A DNA stretch of 64,000 bases, taken from contig NC_092577.1 of NCBI RefSeq assembly GCF_037975245.1, forward strand, positions 34,110,898-34,174,897, written 5' to 3'. The notes below the pieces were generated by a model, which was not told the DNA's origin, searched no databases, and saw nothing but the letters and a program-made list of their open reading frames with translations. The translations under genes were made by a program, and so were the position numbers. Numbering within the stretch: position 1 is the stretch's first letter; each line of letters starts with the position of its first letter. This stretch comes from Apostichopus japonicus (Eukaryota > Echinodermata > Holothuroidea > Aspidochirotida > Stichopodidae). This document shows positions 10,651 to 33,500 of this stretch, in pieces.

Positions 10651-12171
10651 TTTTGAATAATATTTGAACTGTATACCGCAGATGGAAACACGATATTTCA
10701 TCGAATTGAATGAGTTCATTTCTGTTATTATACTTTCTGATCTGTTCTTCATTTGTGGCAACTTCAGGATGCCTTACACATGTCCTGCTCAAAAAGAGTA
10801 TTTTTTAACCAGAAGAATTAAACAGATACTTCTTATTAAATCCTATGACTGGTGGACTTCAAAACTGACGGTCGTACCTAGGCTGGTTAGTCTCTGTTAG
10901 TGGTGATGTTATAGGGTCAGAGGTGAAAAGTCATGTAAAAACAAAGCTATGTTATATGCGTTATTTGGCCTCCGGAGTAGTGATATCATAGCAGTCAAAT
11001 ATCCATATTTTGGGGATGTTGGAGTTTGAAATTAAAACAAAGAATAGAGATGTGAGAGAAGTTCTTTGACGAAAACAGGCAAAACAAACATAATAATAAC
11101 ATTGCAAATGGTAAGCTTTAATATCTGGAAAGATCAGTTTGACGCAAGGTCTATTGATGGTTCACCAACCCTCCGCCCGACCCCTACCCCTACCCCACCC
11201 CACCCCCTATCTATTTCTCTATTCGAGTCGTGTTCTTTCCCTCGGTACAAAATTCAAGAATGACTATTCTTTAAAGTTGTTGCTGGTGTTGATTGGTTAC
11301 ACGGTATATACAATTTAAACATACAATAAACATATATTATAAAATCAGTGTTTATCCTCTTTTTTTTTGGGGGGGGGGCTGTTATTTTGTGATTGAAGCT
11401 GGCAACAGTGGAGTAAAAGATGTCGTCGTCATAGCAAACAAAATAATCTAAAAATGCTTTCTCAGACATTTATGATATGTTTGGGTTGGATGTATACGGT
11501 CCTATACCTGCTAACTCCCCGAATATATGTTGCGGGTTTAATACACGGTACGCCACCAATCAATACAATGGTTCCAAAATAAGTAAACTGCATGATAGCA
11601 ACTGTAGACTATACACAAACATTTACACTTAATATAGCTGTACTCAAGAGAATAATGTTATTATTACTATTATTATATTTAACGACAACCATATTTTTGG
11701 AAGGGTTCAGAAGGACCTTTACCTTTGTACTTAACTTTAAACAATAAGAATTTACTTAATATAATGAGCTGGTATACGTTCTTCTACCGTACCGTACAAA
11801 CGTGATTAATTAGTCAATTGTCATACTAAACTACAAAGAGTTCAGTTTAATTGATTTTTATCACTTTAACTCCAAAGTACAACTTCTAAACCAAACAATT
11901 GACTTGATTTCCAACTGAACGACTGTATGTGATAAGATCATTCGTGCCTATTCTAATCTATCGTACGACTTTATCTATCTATGAGCAATATTGGTCTTTA
12001 CTACAAGGCAGACCCTGAACGAAGCCACATAACGCCATAAACACGGTATCTACTGGACGTGGCAAAATCGTATATACTACTACAACGAACAGGACAGCAA
12101 GAGATCCTAACAGTGAGTTAATTATCTAATTATCCAATACGTATTGATTGTAATTCAAATAGGCATAACAT

Positions 12172-12205
12172 TATATATATATATATATATATTTCTGGTT
12201 ATATA

Positions 12206-12246
<41 letters not shown>
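12172..12246. repeat. (TA)n microsatellite
   Basis: Two nearly pure TA tracts separated by 'tttctggtta' and one TG-interrupted unit. Confidence 0.9.
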
Positions 12247-12387
12247 CATATAGAATATATATCTATTTATACATATTTTTACATATAAACTTGCTTGAAG
12301 TTTGATTTGTGCATATAATATAAGCTATATAATAAATATTATATAGGCCTACGATATAATAAAAGCCATAGTAGTAAGATTCGCACA

Positions 12388-12455
12388 TAGTAGTAGTAGT
12401 AGTAGTAGTAGTAGTAGCAGTAGTAGTAGCAGTAGTAGAAGTAGTAGTAGTAGTA
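12388..12455. repeat. (TAG)n trinucleotide microsatellite
   Basis: About 22 units with a few CAG and AAG variants. The apparent poly-leucine reading frame on the minus strand is only a translation of this repeat. Confidence 0.9.
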
Positions 12456-12660
12456 TCATACGATCACGTGATCTAATCTCTAGCAATATTAAATCAATGG
12501 CTCTCGATAAATTAATTTCGTGGGAATTCAAACATACGCTCTGTGGAGTTTCTCTCTTCATCGTTATTTGGGTCAACTAGTCCTTCTTTAATCAGTAGTG
12601 AACTTCCGCTAGCAGAAACCAACGAGCCATGGCGGTGATACCGATATAGATACGGAAGCA

Positions 12661-12749
12661 GGTCACTTCGCCCAACAACCATTTCGCCCAACTGCCATTT
12701 CACCAACCAGCCTGGCAGTTGGGCGAAATGGTTGTTGGGCGAAGTGACC
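12661..12749. repeat. Perfect 37-bp inverted repeat with 15-nt loop
   Basis: The arms at 12,661-12,697 and 12,713-12,749 are exact reverse complements, separated by 15 nt. The left arm plus loop consists of diverged 16-bp direct units (ACTTCGCCCAACAACC, ATTTCGCCCAACTGCC, ATTTCACCAACCAGCC). It may be a foldback mobile element or a locally inverted satellite. No coding content. Confidence 0.9.
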
Positions 12750-15700
12750 AGAAAGCATAGATACGATGTAATAATTATCTGAGAAAACTATTCCGCTCTG
12801 TTTGTGGTATATCTCATCTCAACATGCTGTCCTTAAAATCGAGATATGGTTGATTTAATGCAACCTATTTTGACTGGTTAAATCCTCCCATAGTCCATAA
12901 CGTATATAATAGTAGGTGTTTCGTGATGTCAGATTATCTTCAACAGCTTTATTTTCCCATTTTAATTTTGTTGTTGAGTTTTTCCTTGAAATGTGAGTAA
13001 CATTTGCAATGACTGCTTTTAGCTGACAATATTCTATGTATTTTAAATATCATCAAACATATTTTTCTTGTAAAAATATTATTTTCCTATTTGGGTAGAT
13101 GATTTGCAAATTTTAAAGCAAAACACAACTTTTTTAAAACTCAATTGCCATCATGATACTGCTGCCAGTTGTAATCACAAAATGTCAACAAATTCGACAG
13201 AAATGTATCTTTTACCATAAAAGAAAATGCTCTGTGGTTGTGCTTCAAACAAAATGATGAAAAAAAAAACCTTCAGCAACATTTTCCTATCCATTAACTC
13301 TAGTCATCTGAATATCCCTTTAAGTACGTTATATGAGACTGCTATATTTGCTATCTACCTCAAATGAATGCGTATCTCAGTGCTATAGCTGCTGTCGAAA
13401 CAAGAATAAAATCGCACTTTTGATAACGATGCTTAATTAGCATAGTGCCTGTTTACATATCACAAGAGCCCTTTAAGATCGTGTGTTTCGTTTTGTTTAC
13501 TTCAAGGGAAATGCAAATATCTAGTGATATCGAAGTTACATAACCCCAAAAACTGTCAACAAGTTAAAATCCAAACCTTGATTTACTCCACCTAAAAATG
13601 ACTCACTTAATATGAGTAGCAATTTAAATAGTATTTTGCAAGGAGAACATGCACCAACAGAAATATTCAATGAGCTGGATATGTTTATAATACTCCCCAC
13701 CCCCCCACCCCCAACACACACACACACTCCTTTCCAACCCGTCGAGATGGACAATGGACCCAGAACGTTGACGAAGTTAGACGAGCAATAAATCCATGAA
13801 CATGGTAATGCATGTATCCTTTGTACGGACCTCATTTCGATGGGTCAAGACACAAAGGTTGTCTATTTGAATCAACGTTTTTCAACCAAGAAATATCCAA
13901 TAGGCACGAAATAGCAAACAACTTGATCGATGCTGAACACTAGGATGTAACGGCGTCGTTACGGCATGTGAAGTATCATGAATCAAGTCAAAAGGGAATA
14001 GATAATTCAGATAGTCCAGTCGGACTATTGTGTACTGTGTATACGAATTGAAAATGACAGATATTCAAATAAGTAATTTTAGTCAAAACGTGGAGAAAAT
14101 ATAATGGAGATGGGTTGTTTTTTGTATTTTTGCGGTAACTTTGTCGAATACATCCCTCGCACTGTCACGTGACTTTAATGCAACTAGCATACTATATCAA
14201 TCACGGTAACTTAATGAGTAGACCAGCTTTACATGATACTGAGAATGTATTGTTCTCTTCCTTGACGGGAAATCAATAAACGGTTTTAAAGAGCACAGAT
14301 GATGCACCGAGGCTGTGATTACAATCATGTTCGTCGGATTGGTCAAATCAATAAAATCAATGACATTAAACTCTCGATGTAAAGTCATCATGAAGATAAC
14401 ATTATCATTAATCTAGCCATTACACAGATATATGTATATAGGCCTATCGATTTATTCAGACAATAATAACCATGAATAGTAACGATGGATTGGATTATAT
14501 ATAGATTGAAGTAACGGCTATGTAGGCCCGTTAAGCAGTAAAAAGAGTGGATTCGCTGTATACTAAATATAGTACTATAGGCGTATATATATACATGTTT
14601 TAGATACCCGAAGGAACTATACAGTGGAATTCATTTTCTCTTTTAACGTGACGTTTATCTCTGAATCACAAGCTTTCGACTTGTCCAGCTGCACAGAACT
14701 CCGGTAGTTGTGGTAACGTATCATTCGACCATGTCCGATTACACATGTGGATCAGTTGACGTACAGGTTTTCCAAGGTGGGTGAGGTGGGGCGGGGCTGG
14801 GCGGGGGGAGGGGTTTCCAAATTTTCTCCACTGAATTAGATAGGAGTTGAACCTTTAAATGTCAAATGGTGCATTAGGAGGCATATTTAGCCTGTAAATT
14901 AATCAATTAACACTAAACGAAGGTGAAGCTAACATATACTTTTTGATTTTATGGTGAGGTTGAAAAGATGTTGTACACCCGTAGCAGTGGTCTCTTTCTT
15001 CCCCGGCTGATTGTAAACATGCCCCTTCTGGACCATATCTGGAAGGAACCCGCCCCCCTCCTCCCTGGCGCACGCCAGTTGCGTGTAACATACACTCGTC
15101 TATCTATCTATCTATCTATGTTGTTGTTATTATTGTTAATGTTATATATCCAGGTAAAGACGTAATGTACAAAGCAGTTTTTGAAAATACGGTGATGTTG
15201 CAGGATATTAGATATTTAAGTAAGCCGTTGACCAGACTGCCGCTCTATGTTGTCATTTATTCTACTCAATTCGTGAGCCTGGAAAAGAAAATGATGGTTT
15301 TGTTGTTATTTTGTTGAACACGAACAACCGTGCGTGACGTCATATGTTTATGACACTGCTAAAACAGTAACTGTTTTTCTTATTGATATCCCTGCATTGA
15401 TTGAAAGAAGGGAAAATGAAGGAGAACTCTCCAAAAGTCTGCAAACAGTTTTGCTACAGCTTTAGATTGTGGAGCACTAGCATAGGTACAGAGTTGCAGA
15501 TAAATTGTTATGTAAACACAGTTATCTATTTTCGAGTCACCACTGTCACGATCAGTAGAGATGTCAGACGCCTTAGAGGATGACTTTAAGCAGGACTTTG
15601 TTCTTTCTTTGTCATCGTCCAAAAGATCGAGATATTCAGCTTTATGTCAAATCTCTGGAATGCTCACATTGAGGTTAAATTGATGATGACGTCAGTTCCT

Positions 15701-16200
15701 CAGTGCACGCATAAATATTAATATTGGTCCACTGTTTTATCAAGTCGATTAATTCAACCAAAACATGGTCCCTTCTTTACTTCACATTAAGAACAAAGCA
15801 CTGCTGGATGACATTCACCACTTTTTGTCGTTGACAAATGTGTAATATCTTGTAACCATTTTATGATTGAGCTTAAATGTCAGATGTTTTCCTATTTGGT
15901 CATTTGGTTGCATCTGATAACGACTTGACAAAGACTGTGATATTTTCCTTTTTTCATAAATATCATTTAATTTTCTTTCTCTTTTTATCCCCTCGATATG
16001 GAGTAAAAGTATTCCAATTTTTGATGAATCTTTAGACATTGATTAGTTTTTTATTCCAATTTGCTCCTTTTAGTCCTCCATACACAAAATATAGCACTTC
16101 TTTTTAGTATTTTTTATTTTATTTTTGTACTTCTTATTTACTTGGTCCTTTCTATTTAACTTTGAAACAGATAACATTTTCTTGGTTCCGAGTGGCAACA

Positions 16201-24816
<8,616 letters not shown>

Positions 24817-26055
24817 AATATGCAAGTAAATTTTTATGATATATGATGCTAATTATCTCGCTTAAATATGCGGACTTTCAATGTGTCTAATGTAACAGTG
24901 AGTCCTTAATGTAAAAGGAATAATGTGGTAGAATTTAACGGGCATTAAAAGGGCACTTAATTAGCACACTTATGACACCCAAGTATGTATGGTGCAATGT
25001 TAAGTATAAGTCATTTGATGTGACATCATGCTAGTGATATATAAATCATTTTATTTAAGTGAGACATGTAAACTTACCTCATAATGTAACCCGTCCTATA
25101 AATGTAACGGAATCATTTGTATAACTCAAGTTTGAACTTTTCAAAATTTGGAGCATTTTTAGCAAGCTAATAGTTTCCCCGATTGTCTCTTTCTATGTTG
25201 TTTGGAGGTTTTTGCTTGTTTTTATAGACCCCCCTTTGATTTTTCTTAGAGATTTGCGTCTATATAGCAAATGTTGTAATAAAATATTGACCCTCCTAAC
25301 ATCTTCCTAACATGTATACAAGACATGTTTCAGGCGAAGAATGTTATTTTGTACTTCCATCATGACAAAAAAACTAAAAAATATATGAAATATAAAAGAA
25401 CAGAAAAGGGACGGAAAATGTCCTCATGTCCTATTGTGTAACTATGACGTCACACATTGCTAAAATGGCATCACTTAGAACGGAATTTTATAACATGTAT
25501 CCTCGATTTTGCTTAAAATTCGAAACAAGAACAAACTTTAATTTGATGAAAGTCAAGTTATATGATATGAGGTAAAATAGTGGTATTAAAATAAGACGTC
25601 GTTTTTAAGGAAAATATGTGGATTGAATAAAGAAAAAAAATATTAAAATTAATACTTGGGTTCATATTTCAAATATTGTACATACAATCTGAACAAAAGG
25701 TATACATTATAACTAGTGAGGAATTTATTTCAAATGAGATATTTTTTACATACTTTAATAATCTGAAGGGAAAAATTAAGAAATGGCGTACAGACCAATT
25801 ACTCACTTAGATGTCCTGTCGAGAGCTTAGAAACCCTTTCGTGTATATTCATGTGTGTATAAGTATGTGTGTCTGTGTGTGTGTCCATATGTATCATTGA
25901 ATTTCCCTTTTCTTTCGGTATATCAGGGTTTTGTATTTCTTTAGGATGATGTTGTTCTTTTTAAGAAGTGAAGTCTAAAGAAAATTCTCGTAGCCATGTT
26001 AATAAATTATTATTAAACTCAAACAGGAATAATGGCAAATAACATACATATATAA

Positions 26056-26119
<64 letters not shown>

Positions 26120-27502
26120 GTATATAAATGTATATATATATATATATATATATAAATATATGTCTTTATATAAATATATATATGTGTGTGTGTAAAATAT
26201 ATTGAGAAAATATAAATAGTGAATGAAAGCCATATTTTAACAGTGACTACTTCGAAATTCATTACATCATAAATACAATATACATATAATATTTGAGAAT
26301 GACTTGCTATATAGTTTCGAATCTTTTTTTTTCACCCGTACACCCCCAGGCCCCTCCCCTTTCTTCTCTTTCCTCGTTTTTCCTGACTGAAACATTTAAT
26401 AGCTTACTTGAACGTCCCTCAATGCCTGGATATAATTTGGATATGCAGTGCAACCAGAAATCTCATTTTGGAAAGTTGTAGCAATTCGTATAGCATGCTA
26501 ACATTTTTGGCCACTAATGTTCATCTTTAAGTACCATTTGTATGAGCAAAGTGTCTTATTTGAGATGGTTTCGTACGAAGTATAACGTATAACATACACG
26601 CGATATGTTGCATGATATATTAGAAGGGGTGTGTGGGGTTGGGGTGGGGGAGCCTGATCGACTTTTGCTGGTTGGCAAACCAATTTAAAATATATATATT
26701 ACATGATAGACACCATAACTTTCCCATGTATACATTCTCAATTATCAATTTCTCCGTCCACGCGACTCAGTCCAACCCCAGACCCTCCTCCCTCTGTTCC
26801 CGCCCTTCATTACCTTTTTTTGAATTTTTCAAGCTGGGAACACTTAAAGGATTAGCCCACCTTTTCTACAGCAACAGGTCTGTCACTCTGACCATGCCTT
26901 ACAGCATACCGACAAATAACAAAGCAGTCACTACAACAATTCCAGGAGAAATTCGTAACGCAAACCCGTTCCCTGCATCTTCGCTCTCATCCCATTGTTT
27001 GTGGATTAGAGGTTTGGCCGAGTATACCGTACCAGGAAATGATATTTGCAGCACACGTTCTATATTACTATACTATATATACTGTACCACACTCACTTCA
27101 TACTATGTACGTATGATAGAACCAATATATTACATGGTAACACTTCTTGCCGCAAAGTTTCAGCTCTTGCCACAGTGTCAACAACGTTGGATTTTTTTAA
27201 AGTTTATTCTCGATTGAGGAAGTTAGCATCTAGTCTCAATAAGGAACGAAATTCATATAATTATTTTACGTTTCCTAAGTGTTTTAATATTTCTTTATTG
27301 AAACCATTTCTAAAGACGGAGGAGGAAGTTTAATGGTTACAACGGAGAATTACAAATTTCTCATATCCGGATCCAGTTTACCGATGAATTCGTCCAATTG
27401 AAAGAAAATGTTTCGCTAGTTTTGCTCAGTTTCCTGTTATTTTCGTAGTCAACAAACTTGGACTATCTCTACAAAAGGGGAATTATTTACTCCTAAGATA
27501 AC
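24817..27502. other. OATP 3' flank and intergenic sequence
   Basis: The OATP stop is at 24,814-24,816. A possible polyadenylation signal AATAAA lies at 25,278-25,283, with another possible one near 25,625. The rest is AT-rich, with TA microsatellites at about 26,053-26,165 and no supportable exon. The 194-codon open stretch at 26,633-27,217 lacks an ATG start and family resemblance. The last part should contain the promoter of the next gene, but I saw no clear TATA or initiator. Confidence 0.5.
25278..25283 (+). terminator. Candidate polyadenylation signal of the OATP gene
   Basis: AATAAA about 460 bp after the stop codon, the first perfect match downstream. No transcript evidence is available, so the true cleavage site may differ. 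Confidence 0.35.
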
Positions 27503-30500
27503 ATGGAATTGAGAGCGATCTTTCTACTTCCCGTAGTGTATCTTTTGGTACCAGTTGTATTGTCTGTATTTGATCAAGAAATTGGTGAGTGTTATGTCAT
27601 TCTTTTTATCACTTAAAGAACATATTCTGATAGTTTTTTCTGTTCGTAAAACCAAATAATATTAAGATCAAGATTCGATCTAAACGATAATTTAAGAACT
27701 ATTTTTTCTTCTTTTCCCGTCTATAACAGTAGCCTATTATTAAAGTACAATTGGCTATATAGCATTAGTGTGCGCAAAGAGGGGGCGCATGTCATGTAGC
27801 CCCCTCCCCCCTCCCGCCTTCCCACCATTTGTCAGTACGGGGATTTTATCAATAGCCGTGGAGAATAAGACCAAGTTAATTGTGGCAAGGAGCGGGGAGG
27901 GAGAAAGGGTTGTACCTAGCATATCCTGTTAAAATTCTGTCAAAATACCGTCAATCTTATTTCCTGGTTTTAAGTTTATTGGAGCGCTTAAACCGATTAG
28001 AGGGCTGATTGTTTGCTGGTGTCTCTCCTTGAGTGATTCAACAGTTTACCTCTTTTGCAGAGTTAATGCCCTTTGTGCAATTGTATAGTACGGAAACTTG
28101 TAACTGAGTAAGTAAACACAAATCCAATGTACAAATCCAAAGTACGGGTATTTACAGCAAGGATCATTATGTATGTATGTATATATTTAAGATCCTCCTG
28201 CAAGCAGGAACTCGCGAAGAAGCCTCATTGGCTTATCAAAGCCGCAAGCTGACCGAAGTCAGTCTTTTAGATTCATATTTAACGTCCATGAATATGAATT
28301 GCCAATTGTCAACAACACTGTAACTGGACGACATACATTAATCTTGGACTGACTCTAACTCAATAAATTTATCAATTAAATTATCAATAAAATGCTCAAT
28401 AAATTTATTTATTGACAGATGGACCAGATGGTGTGATGTTCTTCTTTGATCAGAGGAGGAACCATCTTCAAGCCTATGATGTACCCTCGGGGAATCTGAG
28501 AAGGTATCTGCGTGTACCTGCCTATGACGTAGCCTATTGGCCCAAGGAAGGCTCTATGTTATATACGTACAATGGCGCGGAAATAAGAACATTCAACGTT
28601 TGGGGAGACCTCAATGATTCTCTTCTCATTGACCGAGATACCTTAGGTATGTGTACAGGCTCAAAGCCGGACGGGGACGCACCCCTCCCAATCCCTCTAC
28701 GTTTTCAGTGCTGCCAATACAGTTGCTTCCCAATATATGTTTGTAATGACGGCATAGCGGTATAATACCGTGTCGATGTTGCTGTCTGTATACCCTGTAC
28801 TATCATTCATATAGCCTACCGTATAATAATAGCAGAATTCATAGCTTGCCGAATGGTGACTCATGATTTGTTTATGATTCACCGCACGTATATTAGAGCG
28901 CCTATAATCGAACTCTAACGTATAAAACAGTGCAGCGCCCTCAAAAGCTACGGCATGGCAATTAACAGGTAATTTATTGCGCCCCTCCTTAAAATGCTAA
29001 TCCCCCATCCCCACCCTCAAATCAGAATTCCTGGCTACGTCACTATAGGTGGTGTAAGCCCTGTCTGTATGTATCACATTTGATATTTATGATTGCTACT
29101 CATATTTGTCATCGTCATTGCTTCTCTATCATTTGTGTCAACATTACTTATATATTTTTTAATGTTTTAGGAGACAACGAATATTGGGTTTACATTCGAC
29201 TAGAAATCAGAGAAAATTGGCTCCTAGCTGGTGCCATAGATGTCGTTACGTCACGGATTCAGTTGTATAGAGTCCGTGTTCATGATGATAGGAGCTTATC
29301 CAGTATAGCTCTACTTGGTTCAGAGAGCGTCACCGCTAGTAAAAACATTATCATTCAACCAACTATGTCACCAGAAACAAGGTAACATGAATCCTCTCAA
29401 CTTTATCATTTTGACATCAAGATTCTATCACTGGCATTACTACGGCACCCTAACACAGTTATAATGTATGTCATGGTGAACGTAAACCATGTTTCTTTAA
29501 TTATGTGTGTTTGTCCCCTTTCATACAGGTATGTGTATGCTGTCAGTGATCAGGGCATTTTTCGACTTTCCTATGACGGTGGCCCCAGCGAGCTTATCAT
29601 AGAAGACCAATATGCCGTCAACCCGTCAGTAATAGTAACCGGTTAGTTTAGTCGAATTTTCGACGCTCTCGATGTAAGGCTAGAATAGTATTTTAAGAAA
29701 AACACTGTGTACCAGGAAAAAGATATTTAAGAATTGATTTTGATATGTTTTAAGCCTTTGAAATACACCGTGTCATCCCTCTAGATCCCTCTAGAACACA
29801 ATATATTGCTTTTATGGCCTCAAATGACATAATTACAAAGTAGTACACATTTTCAAGCACTAATGGTGTTGAATGCCATCCAAGGGTGCTCTGTTTCGGA
29901 GTTACTGTGTTGGAATGAGATTCGGCACTGACATGGATAAAGGCGAGCAGAAGCATCGTTGGATGGTAAAATAACTCAGTTGTAAATAAGACAAAAACTA
30001 AGGCCCTCAATACAATATACAGTAAAACTCTTTTTAATCTCTACTTTCAACAGAACGCCGTCTGTATTTCGTAACTGGTGAAAGTCGTAACATTATAAGG
30101 TCAACGGACTTAGAAGGGGGAAATGTAACAACGCTCTACACCAGCTCTTTTCGAATGGGAGGTGCAGGCCAATACGGTGATTGGCTAATCGTGTCGGAAG
30201 AAAACGAACAAAAGGAATACCAGTTCCTACATCTCAAAACGAACGAGACCAGAACGATTTTAAATGAACCATATGATGGGAGCTCATACCTTGTGGGACG
30301 GCTAGATTTTTGGGGTAAGGCAATATATATATATATATATATATATAATAGTGATGTCAAATCCTCCGGTGTTATGAAGTGCGTCAACATTTAACAGTCC
30401 GACTGAAAGCAGTATTTTTTACCCTGCCCCCCCCCTTTCCCCTCCCTCCATCCCCATTTCTCCTCTCCCCTATTCGTTCATCATATTAGTATTTTCCGTG

Positions 30501-33500
30501 CATCGATGTCATTGAAAATATGTATGTACGATAAACCATACGCTGGCTTATGACGAAAATGAGGCCTAGAATAATTCAATATAAATTCTTTTCCACCCAA
30601 TTGTTTTTGTCAGCTAACATCACTCTTTCATGCACTTGTATTGAAAGTATTTACAGCTCCTAGCCTGCATCTGATAGGAACCGCATTATTCATACTGCCC
30701 ATACTGTCAGCACGTGTTTCTCGAAGCAAGACATGAAAGTACAGAGTATTAACTATTATAAGAAAATGAATCAAACCCTGTTGCTTTCCGTATAATGTGG
30801 AATTGTTAAAAGCTAACGGTTGAGATGACTTTGTTCCAACGCCTCTTTCTACTCCCCAACGCACTCATACAGTGTAATTATATGTGAGTGCGTTGGGTTT
30901 CACATACAATATAACTCAAGAAATGTCACAAAATCCCAACAACAGGGTTCTCTTTCTTGTCTTTTCTTTCTTTTCTTGGCCCAATAATTATTTTTTTTTT
31001 GGACATGATCTTAGAAGAAAACTTTCTTGTTATATTTCAGCTGTAGGGGAAGTTTACAAAACACACAGCTTGTTGAATCCGGCTACAATCCGTGCTCGTA
31101 GTGCAAGAAAAGTAACCATGACAACGACAGTCAGCAGTGCGGGAAACGTCCCATATCAGTATCTCTCCTCTTTTGATCGTCTGACATCCACCGGGACGGG
31201 AATGACACTACCCGCATTTGCGCAATATAGGTACCCCGGGATTGCACCGGCGCAGTTAGTTCTGTCGAGGAACAACATGAGAAGCAATGACCGAACCGGT
31301 GTGTTTGTACAAAAGGTCTTCACTCCACTGGGAGAGGAAAAGAGAATCGTGATTGTGGTACAGTCCCCAGGAGGTAAGTCTCTTTAATTTTGCTCTGAAT
31401 TTGTGAAAATCTCCAGAATACGGTAATCGAAAATTCAGAACTGTCGAAAACTGCTCAAAATAAATTAAGGCCTTGTGTTTTAAAAATTGAGCGTAATTAT
31501 CAATTTGAACCAATTAAGTTTCATGTATTACGTAATGAGCGAAGAGGCATTTTTTGTGTGCGTGTTTTTTGTCCTTTGTGTTGTTTTGGATAATATCTGG
31601 GTCCATTACAATATTTACAATCGTGTTTGATTTTCTTAGAACTTACCTTTCCAAAGCCGACGATCACTGTTAACATAGCCGATAATGTCACCTTGTCCGT
31701 ACCTAAACCAACGCAACGTAATCTCCGGTGGCGTCACAATGGACAAGTTGTCCCACAATGGTCCAACCTCCGACAGATCACAATTTCTAACGTTACGCAA
31801 GATGACGAGGGGATTTACGAGTGTTACCTGTTCAAGAGGAGGTCGCTCGGAGGACATGCGATAATGCGACTGATTGTGCGAGGTACGTACTATCATGGAG
31901 CTATAAACTGGGACCAGTTTATAGCTCCATGGTACTATACACGCTGATACTGCTCATGAACTATTTAACTTTTAACTGTTATAGACGCTGGTTGTTTTTG
32001 TACCGCAGCGAGTACAAGACTGAACTCGTGTACACTCAAGGTCAGATCGTAAGTGACGTCACCGTCGAGAAAGGTTGTTCACTGTATTTATTACTGCTTT
32101 GTCGGAGCAACCTAAATACTTCCGACAATTTTTAGTAGTATTGTACATCCAGGGAGTTGTTATGGAACAGCTCCATGGTACATCCACCAAGATGCTCATG
32201 TATAGCCGACACACACTTGCCCGACTGACTCAACCCTTTTTAACCGTCGCTGCAAGAATCTTCTTGTTTCACTTCGGGAATTCGAAGACGCCCTCAATCA
32301 CCCTCAATCCTTCTGTTGTTTAGACCACCACTTGGGTTATTTCATCTTCTTCAACAGCCAAGCATTACAAAAGGAATGGTGCTGACTGAAACATGCCCAA
32401 GAAATTCACATCAGTAGATCGGTACACTTAACAATGTTTTATGACAATGGTTAACCTTTCATGTTGATGTACATGTTAATGAGGTATCTGATATCTATAC
32501 TATATACCAGCTTTTTCACGAAGTTCGTTGGAAGGCCGAAAGGCTAAAAAACACTGCATGTTCTCAGACAAGCAACAGAAGGATACATTTTCTCCCTAAT
32601 TGAATAATTGAATATAATGATGAATTATATGAATATTCATAGCCTTGTTCATGATCGCATTTTCAGGATGTCCTGTTGGGTATTGTAGCCCACCTGATTG
32701 TACTTTGGAGTGCCCGGTCTGCTACAATGGCGGTATCCCACGTGACCCTGACGTACATAGTGGTAATTCCAGTTGTATCTGTGCGCCTGGTTTTATGGGA
32801 CCGAACTGTGAGGAAGGTGATAACATACCCCTTAATGTCAATAATTTATGACAGTTTCATCATTTTCAAATGGATACTTAATATCAAACATAAATAACCT
32901 CTATGGTTGCGAGGGATATATCGAGAGAGGGGAAGGGGTGGGGGGGGGGGGGTATTGCCAGAAAGTGGAACCAAGATTTTGAAAAGGAAGGGAGGACGTG
33001 GCGCTGGATGTCGTTGAAGTCGAAGCTATACGTGGTCGTGGAGCTTTTCTCCTAGAAAAAAACAATACACGTGAAAAGATGCGTTCTGAGACATATACTT
33101 AGGCTTTACATTTGTTCTATATTCAGGTATACCAGTATGGTTGTGCTAATAGATAATTTGATTGTGGTGGGGTGTGACGGGGGTGTACACTCCATACACT
33201 CCCCTGCTCGCCCCCCCCCCACAACCACCCCACCACCGGATCCGTACCTGATTGCTGAACACTCGTCGTGTGACATTGTAATCCAGGACTTAGGCACGAA
33301 CATTCGTTCAATACGTAATACCACCCAACTGACATGTGTGCTGGTTTGTTAGTGTGTTTTACTGCAATACTGTTATAACATATATTTGTTTGTAAGTACT
33401 TAGAAAATGATTCTTATCAATAAAAATAACTAATTAAGAAAACACAAAGTCTTACATTAGGATCTGGATGATCTTCTTGGTCAGTTTAATCTGAAAGGAC

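Larger units (their letters stand above)
10651..16170. other. Intergenic stretch with microsatellites; no gene recognised
   Basis: About 5.5 kb without a supportable coding exon. It holds C-rich sequence at 11,170-11,210, a G9 run at 11,371-11,379, (TA)n at 12,172-12,246, (TAG)n at 12,388-12,455 and a perfect hairpin at 12,661-12,749. It also holds a CA tract near 13,710-13,730, a G-rich stretch at 14,777-14,815 and a (TCTA)n tract near 15,100. The transporter gene to the right has a strong 3' splice signal at 16,170 before its start codon. One or more of its 5' untranslated exons may therefore lie here, but I could not place them. Confidence 0.45.

Noticed and set aside
15561-15680. ATG with 39 codons (MSDALEDDFKQDFVL...) upstream of the OATP gene
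   Set aside because: Too short, no recognised family, and no splice connection to the transporter could be shown; at most part of a 5' leader.
26633-27217. 194-codon open stretch
   Set aside because: It has no ATG at its start, no family resemblance and low-complexity composition; no matching splice signals support it.
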